Positions 34,264 through 55,339 of a DNA stretch of 64,000 bases are shown here, piece by piece; within the stretch, counting starts at the first letter, position 1, and every line of letters begins with the position of its first letter. The position numbers and the translations under genes are program-made. The notes beneath the pieces are model-generated. The model saw only the letters and a program-made list of their open reading frames with translations, was not told where the DNA came from and ran no database searches. The DNA is from Crotophaga sulcirostris (taxonomy: Eukaryota; Chordata; Aves; Cuculiformes; Crotophagidae), in NCBI GenBank assembly GCA_013397455.1, contig VYZB01000116.1:919125-983124 (forward strand), given 5' to 3'.

Positions 34264-35645
34264 TAAAAAAAAAACCCAAACTCGTGCTGTTTGCTGGAGT
34301 TTTTTCATCATGTTATGCTAAAGGGCCATTTCCCTTTTAAAGAACACATGAAATGGGCTGTACGTGTTAAAATAGGCTTTTGTAACAACTAAGAAAGGAG
34401 GAAACTATGCAGGATTAGATTTCTTTTTAAAGCTTCAGTGGAAAGCATTGTTTCGAAACCAAAGACGAAAGCTGCCAGTTTGTCGGTTTGCTCGGGGGAG
34501 GGAAGAGAGGAATTAAGCTTCTTTGGACACTTTGCATAGGTTATACAATGAACTAATAAACTTTCTTTGAATTTAGTACTGATGAAAGTCTTTATAGACC
34601 ACAATAATCCTTTTTTTCTTAAAAAAAAAGAAGGAACAGCAAAGTAAGTTTCTCACATGTGCTCTCCGGGTAAAGCACTTCAGCCTTGACCTGGCTGGAA
34701 GGAAGATCCTCCCTTTGGTGGTCTTGGCCTGGGGCTGGGACCTGCAAACCTCCAAGTAAAACAATCAATAAATGGAAACAGTTTTGAATCCCTGGCCAAG
34801 TGGGGCTGAATAGAGATGAGAGAGAATGGAGATTTACCTTTTAAAGAAGACCCCAGATACAAAAGTTTTCGTTTTCTCACATGGAACTTAAAAAAAAAAA
34901 AGGGAAGGAAAAAAAACACAAAAGAAATATTTCACAAAGTAGAATTCCAAAACCAACTAGTTTTATGTCAACCATAACATTCAATAAAACCATAAATTTT
35001 ATATGCATATCAATGTTTTCATTAAAAAAATAGAAAGCACTTTGAAATGCATTATATAACAATATTCCATTCCAAAAAGATCAGTATAGCCTAAGCCTTA
35101 CCCAAAAGCTTAAAAATGCACTGTGACAATAAATTAATGATACTTTTTTTGTGAAATGTTTTTCCTTACTGTATTTGGCAACCAAAAATATGCAGCTTTT
35201 TTTTTCTTTTTGTCAGTTTTAATTGCTGAATTTGAATACTTATGCAGCAACATTTTGAAGCAGGCATTTCCCAGTAAAAGTTGCCTTAACTGGCAAGCCA
35301 AAAAGGGATAGGTCATTAAGAAAGATTTTTTTTTAAATGAACATTTTGAAAAAGTTTAAGATTAAAGATTCTATGAGTCTATTACTTCTGGATTTTGGTG
35401 CTGTAACATTTGTATTCTATTTATATAGGGAGCTTTTATTTTTTCATTTAAGTCGATACCGTAAATACTGATTACCAAAGCCTGTATTAAAAGTTTTTTA
35501 ATGTTTCAAAGTCAAACACACAGGAAATGCCAAAAATAAAGTTTCCTTCTGCAGATTTATTTTTTGGTACAATCTTTGCTTGTGTGATACTTTTTTCTTC
35601 AAAATGATTTCTGCCTAGTTCTGTGTGTGGAACAGACCAGTTCTT

Positions 35646-36125
35646 AGAATCATAGAGTTACAGAATGATTTGGTTTGGAAGGGACGTTAAAGATTATCCA
35701 GTTCCAACCCTCTGCCCTAGGCAGGGACACTTTCCGCTAGATCAGGTTGCTCAAAACCTCATCCAACCTGTCCTTGAACACCTCCAGGGATGAGGCATCC
35801 ATGACTTCTCTGGGCAACCTGTTTGAGTGCCTCACCACCCTGACAGTAAAAAAATCTCTTCCTAATATAGTCTAAATCTCCTGTCTTTTAGCTTAAAACC
35901 ATTCCCCCTCATCCTGTCACTGCATTCCCTGACAAAGAGCCCCTCCCCAGCTTTCCTGTAGGTCCCCATTAGGTACTGGAAGGCTGCTTTAAGGTCTCCC
36001 TAGAGCCTTCTCTTCTCCAGGCTGAACAAGCCAAACTCTCTCAGCCTTTCCTTGTGTGGAAGGTGCCTCAACCCTCTGATCATCTTCGTGCCTCTGCTCT
36101 GGACTCACTCTGATAGATCCATGTT
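35646..36125 (-). mobile_element. CR1 LINE 3' end, antisense, 5'-truncated
   Basis: AGAATCATAGAGTTACAGAATG (terminal 8-bp units) leads to TTGGAAGGGACGTTAAAGAT, CCAGTTCCAACCCTCTGCCC and AGATCAGGTTGCTCAAAACC, the usual avian CR1 3' sequence in reverse complement. It ends near CTCTGCTCTGGACTCACTCT. It lacks the reverse transcriptase core and is inactive. Confidence 0.9.
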
Positions 36126-39100
36126 GGGTGATGTGTTCATGGCCAGGGAGAGCCTGTCTGGTGCTGAGTGATCACCATTGACGTACAGTTTTGTGTTACT
36201 CTGTTCACAAGTTTGGAAGTGTTTTACCTAGGAGATAGGATGTGACAAAAGGAAAGGATGTGTGTTGTGGGACAAGGTCTGTGGGTAGCCTTCCCTCCCA
36301 GCCCAGGCATGAACTGAAGAACTGTCATTGGTGAAGCTCTCAGCAAGTCAGGGAAATGCAGGCAGGAAAGAACGAATGATAAATAATAGCGGTGGATGCA
36401 GCATGTGAGCATTTCTTCTCTCCTTACTCTGAGCTTGACGTGGGCGCTGCCCTTGGGACTTGCTTTGAAGAAAATCTCACCATTTCATGCAGATTTTTTT
36501 TTCTGATTTCTGAAGGTGTTTCAGTCAGTAAATTTATAACAGCAACGTTTTTGTGAACGTGGGAGAGAGCAAGCCCAGGAAAGGGATGCAGTCTTTCATT
36601 CCATCTCTTGATAAAGAGGAGCATCAAAATAATGCTGTTGCAGATAGGTGTCTTGATAGATGTCATTGGTTGAATGATCTCTTTTAAATTTTTCCCAGAG
36701 TCTCAGTTCTTTCTCTCCTCTAATTCTTATGGTCTCTCCTTAAAAGAGAGAAACAAAGCATCCAAAACATTGGTAGCTTGAATAAACCCCAAATTAAGCA
36801 AAGTCACCCGCTCTCCTTCCTTATCATCTCCGTCACCCGAGCCCTTGCCACAAATGACTTTGCAGCCTGTGAAGTAACACTCCAATCCTCAGTGTACACC
36901 ACATGGCTCAGTTAGAGCAGCTGGGCTGGTTTTCAGTTGTAACAAGCCCACCAAGAGACTTTAATGTGGGAAAGGAACAGTTTTCCTCCCTATCATCTCA
37001 GCACACGCTGTCTCAGCCGCAATAAGGATTTCTTGTCATGGGGTTTTGTTGAACCCGTGGTTATAATTAATCTGCTATTGCCTGTAAAGTGACTTGTGAG
37101 ACGCAGCTATGGAAAGAAAGGGCAGTATGGCCTCCTTTGGGTTATGCCAAGAAAAGAGAGAGGTTTTTTGGATATTTTCTTTTTTTTGTCCTTTATATTA
37201 AAATGACAGTAGGGGATGAGCATGGCACAGTTGAAGCTGAGCATTTTGGAATGGATGTTCCAGGCGTCTGCTATTAAAAATGCAGATGAGAAGAAGCTGA
37301 CCCTCATAGCTGTACTGAGGAAAGTAAGGCCTTTTCAGACAAAAGCATTTCACATTTGGACCAGGCAGCTGATGTGTGTGAGCATTCAGGAATTTAAATG
37401 GTGGGAATCACTGTACCCACCAGCAATGAGGCTTTCTGGATTTATGTGGCAACTTTCAAAAAATTATTATGCAAAGTAAAGCTAGTTTAATTGCTCAGTT
37501 ATCTACAGTTGTATGCACAGTTAATACTTCTTGTCTTTGCCCTCTCTTTCTTTTCCCCTATCTCAAGAGCTAAAATTGGCTGGCCTTCTCCCACCCTGTC
37601 TCTGTGTGGGCTGCACATTCCTCTTCAAATACTTTGTTACTTTGGATGGGTCTTTGAGATGCTGTCTTTCAGGAGGAGAGCAACCTCTCTGTCATTCCAG
37701 CAGATCTTACAAAAGCACTGTTTAAAATTATAGTAAAGTTATATGATCATACACTCCAAGTCAGATGATGCCAAAAATTATGTTTACCTCTGAGGCTGAC
37801 ATTGTTCCCCTCAGTGCTGAATTACAGGGTTGTGCGCTCTTGGGTTTTGGTTTGTTTTTCACCCCAAAGGAGGCATCTGAGATTATAGCCCTGTTATCCT
37901 CCCAGATGCGCATGATGTGGTCCTGGGCTGTGCCACCAGTGTGAAGAACAACACAGTGGACACCCTCCCTTGCTGGGCTGCCTACCACCTCCCCTCATGA
38001 ACATGCAGCTTATCTTTCCCAACCACATTTTGCTTTCTGTTTGCTCAGTTAGCTCAAGCGTGACTGTGCTCATCTTTGGCCAGGTTTCGATGCATTTTTC
38101 GCTGGCCTGGTGGAGGGCGTATCTCTGGTCCAAAGTGACCTACCCTGACCTGATGAGTTAGCAGCTCCAGAGCATGGAGAGTGAAGGGTGTCTCACCACA
38201 GTGGTTCTTTGAAGATGGAGAAAATAATATTTTTTCCCAGTTTCCTTCTTGTTCTCCACCTATTTTTTCTTGGAATTCATGGAATATTTCATCCTAAACA
38301 GTTAAAATCTTAAAGAGATGGTTCTATTGCAGTTTGGTTTTTAAAAACAGATATCACACCATCTTAGCTATACATGGTACCACCTCACTACACCTAATAC
38401 ATCTGCTGCACCATTAGAAAGTATTAAAGCAAGGAGGGACCACCAGATTCCTAATGATTTATGGCATCATCTCCTGTGCTTCTCACTCCACACTTTCAGT
38501 TGTGTCACTGATGCTGAAGGATGCAGCCTCAACCAGAAAGGCTACTGCCACTTAAATCAGTGGGTGTTTTCCCATCAGCTTCAATAGGGCTGAGATTTTT
38601 TACCCTTTATCTGCCATTTTTTATGTAAAAAGGCAGTAAAAATTCCACCTTGATGGATAATATTACAGGACTATCACAAACAGACGGGTGGGAGTCATTC
38701 GTTACTCATCTTAAAACAATATGCATGTGCCAGAGGGTCTGAGTTATAAGTCCATTTTTGTGGCTGTACATGGATGTATGTTCAGGGAGAGTTATGTTTT
38801 TGGAATGAGTGTTTAGGGAAATAACAGCGCGGCTGCAGTTCTCCATCAAGGCCCTCTGGCAAGTTTCTGTGTGACAGGGAGCAAGTCATTAGGTGTTAGG
38901 CGAGAGGGTATTACACTTTCTGTCGTCTTCTGAGATATGAGTTGAGTTGGGAGGCGGCGAAATGAAGTGGATCCACGAACTAGGTTTTTAGATAATGGAT
39001 GGGCCTTGTAATAAATGCAATTTTAGAGCCAAGAAGACTGCGTATGCTGACAAGACAATGTATGTGGCTAAAAGTGTGGAAATGTGGGTGCTTTGTGCTT

Positions 39101-39569
39101 ATTATCTGTTTGAAGGACAGAAGAAGATGAATCCCCTTGACCTGACAGCACTTTTACAATAGGGTTGTCTAAAATTGGGAGATTACTTCAGTTGGCAGTG
39201 TGTACTCCGAAGACAGCCTAAAAAATTCAATGTAAAGAATACGCTTTATAAGCCTTAGAAACTGCTTCAGAACCTACTGTTTTATTGACATCTTAAGAAA
39301 ATTAAATATATAGTCTTGCCCAGGGATAGTTTCTTAAGCTCCTCAGAACAGTCAGAAGAAAATAAAAAAGGCAAAAAATAGTAATCCACTAATGTGATTT
39401 TAAACAACATGTGAATCGTCTGAAGAGCAGATCAATATGACACTGTACAGCTTTATTTTAAACAGCAGCTTTCCTGCAAACAGAACTAAATAATGTATAA
39501 GAAACTGGAGAGTGCATGTCTGTAAGCCACTGACCGTGATGTAAGGATTTTATAATGTGAATAAATGAA

Positions 39570-39690
39570 GCTACTCATATGGCTCTTTAACCTAGAAGGA
39601 GAGAAATTAAGAGACTGAGGAGGAAAAAAATACTGTTTTCAGGTATTGAAGAGATCAAAAGTCAAGAAGACAGAGAAGCAAATGACACAG
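39570..39690 (+). mobile_element. Old CR1-type LINE fragment, sense
   Basis: GGCTCTTTAACCTAGAAGGAG, GAAATTAAGAGACTGAGGAG, then ACTGTTTTCAGGTATTGAAG, fits the old CR1 segment CTCTTTAACCTAGAAAAGAG, AGATTAAGAGGGGACATGAT, ACAGTTTTTAAATATTTAAAAG. It is short and gapped. Confidence 0.4.
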
Positions 39691-39929
39691 CTTGAAATGA
39701 AGGGTTCTCTGATGTTAATACTGAGGTGGTAGGGAAAGAGCAAGAAAGGAGGCGTTGAATGAAATGAGTGAAGCAAGAGGAAGATCAGACCCACACATTA
39801 AATCCTAAGAGTGGAGTGTTGTGAAAATCAGCAAGGTTATTTCTGTGTGTGCTCTTTTCAAGCCTGGGCTGGTTTTTTTCTACTGTATTCAGATCATTTT
39901 CCATATCACGGGTATATAAGTAATACATA

Positions 39930-40715
39930 AAATCACAGAATAGTTTGGAAGGGATCCTTAAAGATCATCTATTCCAACACCCTTGCCATGGACAAGGACA
40001 TCTTCAACCAGATAAGATTGCTTAGAGCCCCGTCCAACCCGAACTTGAATATTTCCGCATATGGGGCATCTAACATCTCTCTAGACAACATGCTCCCATG
40101 TTTCACCTCCCCTCTGAAAAAAAAAAAAATTCCTTATGTCTAGTCTGAATCTATCCTCTTTTAGTTTAAAACCATTACCCCTTGTCCTGTTGCTACAGAT
40201 CCTGCTAAAAAGTTTGCTTTTTCTATAAGCCCCCTTCAGTCTTCCCGAAGCCTTCTCTTCTCCAGGCAGAACTTCAACCCTGTCAGCCTTTTTTCATAGG
40301 AGAGGTGTTCCATCCCTCTGATCATTTTTGTGTCCCTTCTCTAGACTTGCTCCAGCAGCTTCATGTCCTTCTTAGGCTGAGGGCTCCAGAGCTGGGTGCA
40401 GGACTCCAGGTGGGGTCTCACCAGAGCTGAGGGACAGAATCCCCTCCCTCGACCTGCTGGCCACGCTTCTTTTGATGCAGCGCAGGACGTGGTTGGCCTT
40501 CTGGGCTGCAAGTGCGCGTTGTGGGCTCACATCCTGCTTTTCATCCTTCTCAGCAGGGGCTGGTCTCCATCCCTTCATCCCCCAGCCTGTATTAATACCA
40601 GTGGCTACCTCAGCCCCAGTGCAGGACCTTGCATCTGGCCTTGTTGAACCTCATGAGGTTCACATGGGCCCACTTCTCAAGCTTGTCCCAGTCCCTCTGG
40701 AAGTGACAGATGGGG
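39930..40715 (-). mobile_element. CR1 LINE 3' part with RT C-terminus, antisense
   Basis: The tip is AAAATCACAGAATAGTTTGG, followed by GGATCCTTAAAGATCATC and about 750 bp of CR1. On the minus strand the region near 40700-40612 reads [20 protein letters not shown] and RCKVLHWG, and 40578-40400 reads [20 protein letters not shown], both typical of the end of the CR1 reverse transcriptase. An A13 run (near 40118-40130) and frame breaks interrupt it. The 5' end near 40715 is approximate. A Ser/Arg-rich variant of the RT end is also present, as in other decayed copies. Confidence 0.9.
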
Positions 40716-41394
40716 GTCAGACACATCCTGCACACGTGGAAAGCCTGATGTCTGGAGCCTGGCAGGGCCACTGACTGTGGGGTTGCAAGGCCTGCTCTGA
40801 GGGCAGAGGAAGGCGTAGGAGGGCATCTGTGTGAGAACCACACACGAGTCCATAGCATGCAGGGACTGTAAAACCAGGAGTCAGTCATGTGAAAGGAGAT
40901 GTCCTTGAAGTTTCAAGTTCAGCAAATAGGGTGGGCTTGGTAGGCCCATAGCCAAGGACAGGAATGGACACACCGAGACAGGAGGGAGCAGTGAAGGAGA
41001 GGGAAGAAAAACCTTTGCTTGGCTTGACGCCAGCTCCCATTAAGTCTCCATCTACAGCTTCAAACAGGGGAGTCAAATGCAAAGCTAGACTAATGGAAAG
41101 AGATCAAAGTGATTATTCTTTAAATCAGTTCCCTCCCTGCTGGCCCTTGAGCACAGCTGGTGTCAAAGGCAGCTGAGGAGCCCCACCAGCACTAGTGGCA
41201 GTGGAGTGATGGCAATGCTGGAGCAGATGCAACAGATGGAAAAGCCCTAGGGCAGACAGGTAAAGCAGGTGTCATTATTTCCTGTCCTGGAAGGTTACAA
41301 AGATTCAACTTTATTCATTTTTCAACCAATTTAGTTAATCTGGTGCAAATTCTTGTGTGAACACATTGAGCTGACTTGAGATAGACCAAAATGG

Positions 41395-41475
41395 TGGAAA
41401 CCTGCCTTGCAGGACTTAAGGAGCTTAGACTACTTACTTTATCTCACAGAAGGTGAAGAGGTGACTATTATTTTC
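41395..41475 (+). mobile_element. Short old CR1-type LINE fragment, sense
   Basis: GGACTTAAGGAGCTTAGACT, ACTTACTTTATCTCACAGAA, then GGTGAAGAGGTGACTATTAT, matches the old CR1 order GACTTAAGGAGCTCAATCTA, TTTAGCTTAACAAAGAGAAG, GTTAAGGGGTGACTTGATTA. No flanking parts of the element are recognisable. Confidence 0.45.
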
Positions 41476-41527
41476 TGCAGCTCCATATGTGAAAGAGAGA
41501 GATTCGATAGCAGACAGCTTTATAATC

Positions 41528-41543
41528 CAACACACACACACAC
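41528..41543. repeat. Short CA run
   Basis: CAACACACACACACAC followed by an A-run. It is a minor microsatellite. Confidence 0.8.
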
Positions 41544-41933
41544 AAAAAAATTACTTTCTGGTGGGTAGGAGCCGGAACAAAACAGAGACTAGAAATCAGG
41601 TCGGCAGTTTTGCAAGGAGGGAATGAACCAGAGGAATAAATTCCCTTGCGAAGAAGGGACTTGATTTGCAGGCACCAGGAAGCCTTAAAGGCACCAACTT
41701 CTCTTCTTCAGCCCCGGGGTAAGTTAGGCACTTACTTAAGAGGGTTGCTTCACTGAGCAGCCTGTGTAAAACCCACATTAGATGTCTGTGTTAAGTGGAC
41801 ATGGACTGGCTGCCAGCTGTCACTGATTTTTTTTAAACAAATGACCCCCAAGACAAGAGTAGATTTAAGATGACCCATTTGCATCTATCTACAGTAGGTA
41901 TGAAGCCTTTGGATTTCAGTTGATGAAGTGACT

Positions 41934-42185
41934 TTAGACTTTAGACTTGATGTTAGGAAGAAGTTCTACACTGAAAGGGTGATTGGCCACTGGAATGCGC
42001 TGCCCAGGGAGGTGGTGGAGTCGCCGACCCTTGATGTGTTTAAGGGAAGATTGGATGAGGCACTCAGTGCCATGGTTTAGGTGATGAGTTGGTGTTAGTG
42101 TTGGGTTATAGGTTGGACTTGATGATCTCAGAGGTCTCTTCCAACCTGGTTATACTGTGAAACTGTGAAACTGTGAAACTGTGAA
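41934..42185 (+). mobile_element. CR1 LINE 3' end, sense, with intact tandem tail
   Basis: GATGTTAGGAAGAAGTTCTA, GGCCACTGGAATGCGCTGCC, GGGAGGTGGTGGAGTCGCCG and GGTTGGACTTGATGATCTCA are hallmarks of a CR1 subfamily distinct from the antisense copies nearby. The end carries four perfect copies of the 8-bp unit ACTGTGAA (42154-42185), the form of tail used in CR1 target-primed insertion. It is a short, 5'-truncated, non-coding copy. The perfect tail and clear blocks suggest it is among the younger insertions here. Confidence 0.9.
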
Positions 42186-44311
42186 GTGGAACTGGTCATT
42201 TGGGGTTTCCCAGTCACAGAAGAAGGAGGGTAGGAGAAAGAAAGATCAGTTCTTTTGTCATAGAGCATAAACAGAGAGCAGTGAAAGTGGGTGAAAACCG
42301 GGGTCTAGGGGACCTGAGGTCCCAATAGTGAAATTCATCCAGATGAAGGACAATTGTTTTTGTAAATTGAACCTTTCTCCATTATTCCTACAGAAGGATC
42401 CTTGACCACACCCAGCCCCCATCATATATAAAGGATATAATCCCTCTTTCCCAAAAACTTATTAGGAGGATCAGAAAGTCATTGCCAGGAACGTAGCAGT
42501 CGTGGGAACTGTGGTCAGCTGGGTACTTCTGGCAGGGCCAGGGAAGGCAACATGACTGCTCACCATCCCATCTCAGACCACTTCAACTGGCCACAGACAT
42601 TCCTGCTGCTGGGTCACAGCAGATGGTGTGAGACAATAAGTATCAGGTGGCAGGTATAATTTATCTTCGAAGCTGAGGAACTAGAAAGGCACATTAGGTC
42701 ATTTCTTCTCAGCTGTATGTCTTTGTACAGCCAATTTCTAGCCAATTATAACCGATTTCTTAACCAGCTTTTGTTATACAATAGAACATTAAATTAGCAA
42801 GCCTAAATTATGACACTTAGCAAAGTGTAACCCAAAAGCAGCATATGAAGCTTTATATTTTGTGACATTTTTGTGTATGTGCTAGGATGGGCATGAGTGC
42901 TGCCCCGAGTGCTGTAGGCTGCAGCATATGGTGTCTCACCTGGAGGAGCTGCTTGTACAGTCAAACATGCAGCTGCAGGCTTGAGCTTGGTACCAGACAC
43001 TAAGAATCAGCCCAATATAGGTGTGTCACCTTGAATGCACCCAGCACCATGTTGTTTAATCTCGTTATATTTCTCCCCTTTGATCACTTTGTTGTAGATT
43101 AATTTAATTTCTCAGTAGCTAATTTAGAGCATTGTACAAGGCAGTTCTCCATGCTCATTATATGGGACTTTCCTCCTCTCTTTCAGTTAAAGTTTGCCTC
43201 CCTCTTGCTTTTGGTTCATTTTCATGAGTGTGTTAATTACTTTCAGTTATATTACTTGGAAACCCATTAGTGCATTTTCATTAAGCACAGTATTTTGTGC
43301 TGTTTCCACGATGTGTATAATTTATCCCTTTTATTTTCCCCAAGTTTGGGCAGTGAGGATTTGAGGGACGTGTTGCAAAGGCAGAATTCCCCTGTCACTA
43401 AATCTTTTTTTTATAGATAGGTTCGTGGCCATGGATTCATTTCATGTTTGCGTATCGTGTATCACTAATATTAAGAGCAAAAGCCCTAAATGGGTGATGA
43501 GGGCTTCTGTTCTTGCAGTCAACAATTCTGAATAATCGCTATGCAGGAAATTCCTGTTTGACTGAATGTGCCATTACATGGAAATATAGAAGCCTAAAAA
43601 AAATGACATTATTTTCCTCTGTCTCCGGGACTCATTTTAGAGCAGCTATTTGGATCCCTGCCACATTATCTTTAAAAAAAAATGACGTCTGTACTTGTGA
43701 CATTGACTAAAATGAATCTTCATCCATGGATTATTAACTGCACATCCCTTATGGTCAATGGCTTAATTAAATCAGATTCTGATGACCTTAAAACTAATTT
43801 AGCACTTCCATGCATTCTCTTTTCTGTTTGCTTCATATCAAATGTGGATACAATTGTGAAATCTTATTCCAGCATTAACATTTGCAGCTTCTTGGAATGA
43901 AGCGCGGTAGTTTGGTTTGCAAAATGAAAATTAAATGGAATCAGCGTGTTCTGGCACAAAATGTGCATTGCTGGTCAGTTAACTAGAGTAAAAAGAGCTA
44001 TCGTGTTACATTATGCTGCAGGTGAGATGTGTTCCACAAGCTGAACAACTGAAGTATATTAACAGTTGCCTGCCTGTGGTTGCTATTGAGTATCACTGCA
44101 CTGATTTGCAAGAATAATCTCACTGTATACTCATTAATAGAAATTAATTAAGGGAAGACATCTCAACAAAGATGTCCAGAGTTTCTTTAGCTTGGACTCT
44201 AATGAGATTTGAGAGGCATATACAGAAAATAGAACTGGCTTTCTCTAAGCTTTTCTTAGTGTTTTAAAAGCTTAGAAGAAGCATTAATTACACTGTTTAC
44301 CGAGTGGCTGA

Positions 44312-52823
<8,512 letters not shown>

Positions 52824-55250
52824 TGAGAAAAACCATTAAAACTGAATTACCGGTGCCTTAACATTTTCTACTGATAAATAAGCTAATACGACATAACAGT
52901 GAAGGGGAGAGGGGAAGGGAGGTGTGTACCTGCTGGGGGGTTTCCTCATCTCATTTTTGTGCCTGTTCAGGGACACAGCATTTCCCAAAGTGCCCATTCA
53001 GAACCCTACTCTGGTTTCTGTGTCTCTTCACATTCAGGCACATTGGACCGCGGGGAGGGACGTGCGTTGGGCTCCTCCTGTTTTCCTCAGTTTGCCATAT
53101 GTAACTGGAGGATGATAAATACCTGCTGTAGGAGAGACCACCATAATGTGGAACAAGTTTTTGCTATATTAGCTAAAAGTTCCTTGAAAGGAAAAAAAAA
53201 AAAGCAGCTGAATAAACACCACATGCTGATATTAATTATTATTTATTACGTGCATTTGATTGCTTTTTGGGCTCGCTGCCCCAATCCCGGTCACAGGTTT
53301 AACAAACTTCCCAAATTGGCTGACAAAAATAAAACTTGGCACCCATAGCAGGTACTGGCAGCACTTAAAGACCTTTTAAAAAGTATTACGTGGCTGTTAA
53401 CAGAAAGAAGGGCTTGTTTCAGGCTTTGTGCAGCGCCAGCCCCTTGCAGAGCAGATCCCTGTGCTGGGGGTTGGCCAAGCTATCGGTTTCAGGGGGAAAA
53501 ACCATTGCTGGTCAGCAAACACTGCCATAGGTGCTTGGTGAGGGTTTGTTATTGACGGCTGATGCAGCAGCACTCAAAGCACTAAGCAAAACCAGTTGTG
53601 CTGGGCAAGTGCCCAGGTGAAACACCAGCCGTGCTGGGAGGAATAACCGGAACACAGCAGCCCCCCATCTCCTGCCCCGTCAGCCCACAGCTCCTCTCTT
53701 TGCCCCAGGGGTATCCCCAGCCCCCATCCTGCAGTGGGAAAACACCTCTGTGTTTTAACTCGTTGCATTTAACCTTTCCATTTGGTGCAGACAAGAAAAT
53801 TCCTTTTTAAAAAAGTGTGCTCAGTTTCTGTCTTCTAGTTTTTTTCCTGTGGATCTCCTTTTTTTCCACTTTTTTTTTAATTAATTTACGGAGCGCCCTC
53901 TCTTGGCTGCTGAAGCATATTTTCTTGTGAGTAAAGGGGTCTGAGCAGCAGGCTCCATCCTGGGAGCATCCTGTGCTAAGGTCAAGTTTTCCTTCTCGCT
54001 CCAGTCTAGCAGGAGGTGAAGTGGTATGAGGAGAAGCCTGCAGCGCTCAGGAAGCTGCTGATGATATTTTTCTCCTGAAATCCACAAATAACGGGTACAA
54101 TACAGCTCAGGATTTGAGTCCCAACCAGTAAAATGAAACAGAAGGGACTTGTACATCTGATACATTGCTATAACTCCACACAGAGAGAGATGAACTGCTC
54201 TTTGAACATCTCTGGTTTGTAAAACTTAACAAAAATCTGTCAATTATCTATCTGGAATACGCTACAAGAGTGTACTGCATGAGTGATTTCACCTAGGGGC
54301 TGTTGGCTGAGCACCTCACCTGAAAACTTCCCAGCATTTCTAACATGAAGGGATGCTTTGCTCTGCACCTCGCAGAAGGCAATCCAGTGAGATACCTTGT
54401 GATGGACCAAGGAGAGTAAACCAATGACGTGAATATTAGCTGCTGCTTAGGCATCCTAATAAATTGGCTTTGCCTAAGTAGAATATGGCATCTACCAGTA
54501 AAAAATAACTTCAGACTTTTAAATTAATTCTTTTTCCAAAGTCTAAAGCAACAGTGGACTGGAAACCTGCATTTATCGTGGCATAGTCACTAAACGAAAG
54601 GAATAGTTCAGTATGTCCCAATCAGATGCCAAAAAAGACAAAATTTCAAAAATTCTTAAATGTGCTGGGGAAAATATTTCAGACAGAAGGAAATGTGAAA
54701 CCTATGACAAAAACTAAATAAATGGGTATGTATGGAAATAGGGAAAATGGAAGGTTAGATGAAACAAATAGATTAAAAACTGGTTGCTGGTACAGGAGGC
54801 TGGGGGAACCAGTGAAGTACTAAGGGCTAATAGGAGTAATAAGAAATGCACTTAAACATTTTGAGATCAAATTTGTAATTTTGTTTGGTTTTTAAACCAT
54901 GGCTGATGAGGTAGCAAAGTGTAGCACAGGCTGATGGGATGGATATTTCTCATCTGTACTTGGAACGGCATGACAAGGTTTTGATCCATGTTCTACTGTG
55001 AGGGGCCAAAGGCAGTCACTGTTGACAGCAAGGAAAAATGTGAACTCAGAAATTAAGTTCTCAAATCAGGCAACGTGGCTGTCTTAGACACAGGCGTCTT
55101 TAGAGACTTCATTGAGAAGCTGATTGAACGACTAATGTTGACTTTTAATGACTCTTACTGCTCAGGATAGATCAGGGCATTGCCGAAGTGTTTCTGTGTT
55201 TTGAGAAGGTGAAAGGGAGAATTTCAGTAAAGCAATTAATTTTGCAAAGT

Positions 55251-55292
55251 ACCAACATCAGGCTAAGTGGTCTCACTTAGCCTCATGTTGGT
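55251..55292. repeat. Tight inverted repeat, 19-bp arms, 4-nt loop
   Basis: ACCAACATCAGGCTAAGTG (55251-55269), loop GTCT, CACTTAGCCTCATGTTGGT (55274-55292). Eighteen of nineteen positions pair, with one C-C mismatch. Flanks do not pair, so it is a discrete 42-nt hairpin. It could be a local inverted duplication made by replication template switching, or a small structured element. It lies just upstream of the old CR1. Confidence 0.9.
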
Positions 55293-55339
55293 CCTCTGAA
55301 AAAAACAGTAGTTAATTTGGGATTTCATCAACAAATAAC

